DNA from: Streptococcus suis
Lineage (GTDB): Bacteria; Bacillota; Bacilli; Lactobacillales; Streptococcaceae
Assembly: GCF_002964575.1 (NCBI RefSeq)
Contig: NZ_POQQ01000040.1
Span: 158,748-222,747, forward strand
Reading direction: 5' to 3'
DNA length: 64,000 nucleotides
The notes below the pieces were generated by a model. The model saw only the letters and a program-made list of their open reading frames with translations, did not search any database and had not been told where the DNA came from. Positions 63,387 through 64,000 of this stretch are shown here, piece after piece. A program made the translations under genes and the position numbers. Numbering within the stretch: the first letter of the stretch is position 1; every line of letters begins with the position of its first letter.

Positions 63387-64000
63387 ATGAAAATGTATAA
63401 ACAGTATAACACAAATCAGTTAAGTTTGGAATTAAATCTTGCTTGGGATTTACCTGCTACTCACGAGGCTCGTCTGATTAGTCAGTTTGTGGATACCATT
63501 CCTTTATCCGTTCTATTAGAAGAAACTTCCCATACTGGTCGTCCAGCCTTTCATCCAGCCATGTTGCTCAAAATGACCCTGTTCGCCTATGCTCGCCAGG
63601 TATTCTCTGGTCGAAAAATCGTTCAAATGAATGAAGAAGTCATTCCTATGAAATGGCTGAGTCAGGATACCTATGTCTGTTATCGGACCATAAACAGTTT
63701 TCGGGCTAGCACACATGCCAATCAGCTCATCAAAACTGCCTTCATCTACTTCACTCTCCTCCTCAGAGAGAATGGATTGATTGAAGATGAGGCCCTCTTC
63801 ATTGACGGGACCAAGGTAGAAGCTGATGCCAACAAGTATTCTTTCACGTGGAAAAAGGCCGTTGAACGCTATGAAGATGCCTTGAATGGAAACATTTCTG
63901 CCCTTTATGACAAGCTAGTTCAAGAAGGGGTGAATACTGCCTTGTCCAAGGAAGAATGCCTCACTAGCGAGGGACTCAAACAACTCCTACATGAGACAGA
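63387..64000 (+). CDS. IS1182-family transposase, N-terminal part
   Basis: Open to the window end (204 complete codons). MKMYKQYNTNQLSLELNLAW, then AFHPAMLLKMTLFAYARQVF, TYVCYRTINSFRASTHANQL and EDEALFIDGTKVEADANKYS with the first catalytic Asp of the DDE fold (FIDGTK) are IS1182-type. Whether the copy is intact downstream is not visible. Confidence 0.9.
   Translation, partial: MKMYKQYNTNQLSLELNLAWDLPATHEARLISQFVDTIPLSVLLEETSHTGRPAFHPAMLLKMTLFAYARQVFSGRKIVQMNEEVIPMKWLSQDTYVCYRTINSFRASTHANQLIKTAFIYFTLLLRENGLIEDEALFIDGTKVEADANKYSFTWKKAVERYEDALNGNISALYDKLVQEGVNTALSKEECLTSEGLKQLLHET

Larger units (their letters stand above)
63270..64000 (+). mobile_element. IS1182-family insertion sequence, left part
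   Basis: The left boundary is placed at about 63270, where GAGGCTGGGCAAAAACTAGC begins; the right end is outside the window, so inverted repeats and target duplication cannot be checked. The transposase gene starts at 63387. Confidence 0.75.

Overview
The window is a low-GC Firmicutes chromosome segment that looks like Streptococcus suis or a very close relative. Three things point there: an arginine-deiminase (arc) cluster headed by an FlpS-type Crp/Fnr regulator; a Wzy-type capsule locus opening with the streptococcal wzg-wzd-wze-wzh quartet in the S. suis order (CpsA-D); and, directly upstream of wzg, a yaaA-like gene (orfX), a GntR/MocR-like gene (orfY) and a DegV-family gene (orfZ), the arrangement known beside the S. 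suis cps locus. The species is an inference; no rRNA or tRNA gene is present to confirm it.

Layout. 1-10.1 kb: end of queA, argR, then on the minus strand flpS-arcA-arcB-arcC-arcD-dipeptidase, followed by a secreted nuclease. 10.3-18.8 kb: whiA-yvcK-rapZ, a RidA protein, a RelBE toxin-antitoxin pair, a 42-residue YSIRK micro-ORF, a PH-domain gene, the ypmB-aspB-asnS operon and a MarR gene. 18.9-43.2 kb: the capsule locus, transcribed on the minus strand from wzg (43.2 kb) down to glf (18.9 kb). 43.3-46.9 kb: yaaA, MocR regulator, DegV, TetR. 47-50.4 kb: proB-proA-proC. 50.5-63.2 kb: housekeeping genes (dinG-like helicase, hydrolase, M13 lipoprotein peptidase, phoH, cvfB, frr, pyrH, a lipid/oligosaccharide flippase). 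63.3-64 kb: the start of an IS1182-type element cut by the window edge.

How the capsule genes fit together. Wzg/Wzd/Wze/Wzh control assembly and chain length. A PglF-like dehydratase, a DegT-family aminotransferase and a PglD-like acetyltransferase should make a UDP-2,4-diamino-trideoxyhexose derivative that the short PglC-like transferase loads on undecaprenyl phosphate. FnlA-FnlB-FnlC make UDP-L-FucNAc. Three further glycosyltransferases, Wzy and Wzx follow. A TagD-like cytidylyltransferase next to a LicD-like transferase suggests glycerol-phosphate decoration. The distal end (ugd, glf) could supply UDP-GlcA and UDP-Galf but is littered with decayed genes: a frameshifted acyltransferase, IS110 and GNAT remnants, and an Rpn-family pseudogene. 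The serotype-specific part (about 24-30 kb) is visibly more AT-rich than its flanks, as expected for an exchanged cassette.

Most interesting signals: (1) a UDP-glucose dehydrogenase carrying an N-terminal XRE helix-turn-helix domain, with a perfect palindrome inside its own promoter; (2) a tiny YSIRK signal-peptide ORF boxed in by copies of one hairpin repeat; (3) several promoters whose -10 box lies 6-7 bases before the start codon, predicting leaderless mRNAs; (4) a MITE-like repeat with three copies, one in the arcA leader and one supplying the proB stop codon; (5) a two-site Crp/Fnr-like region with an overlapping cre at the arc promoter; (6) a capsule acyltransferase broken at a poly-G tract.
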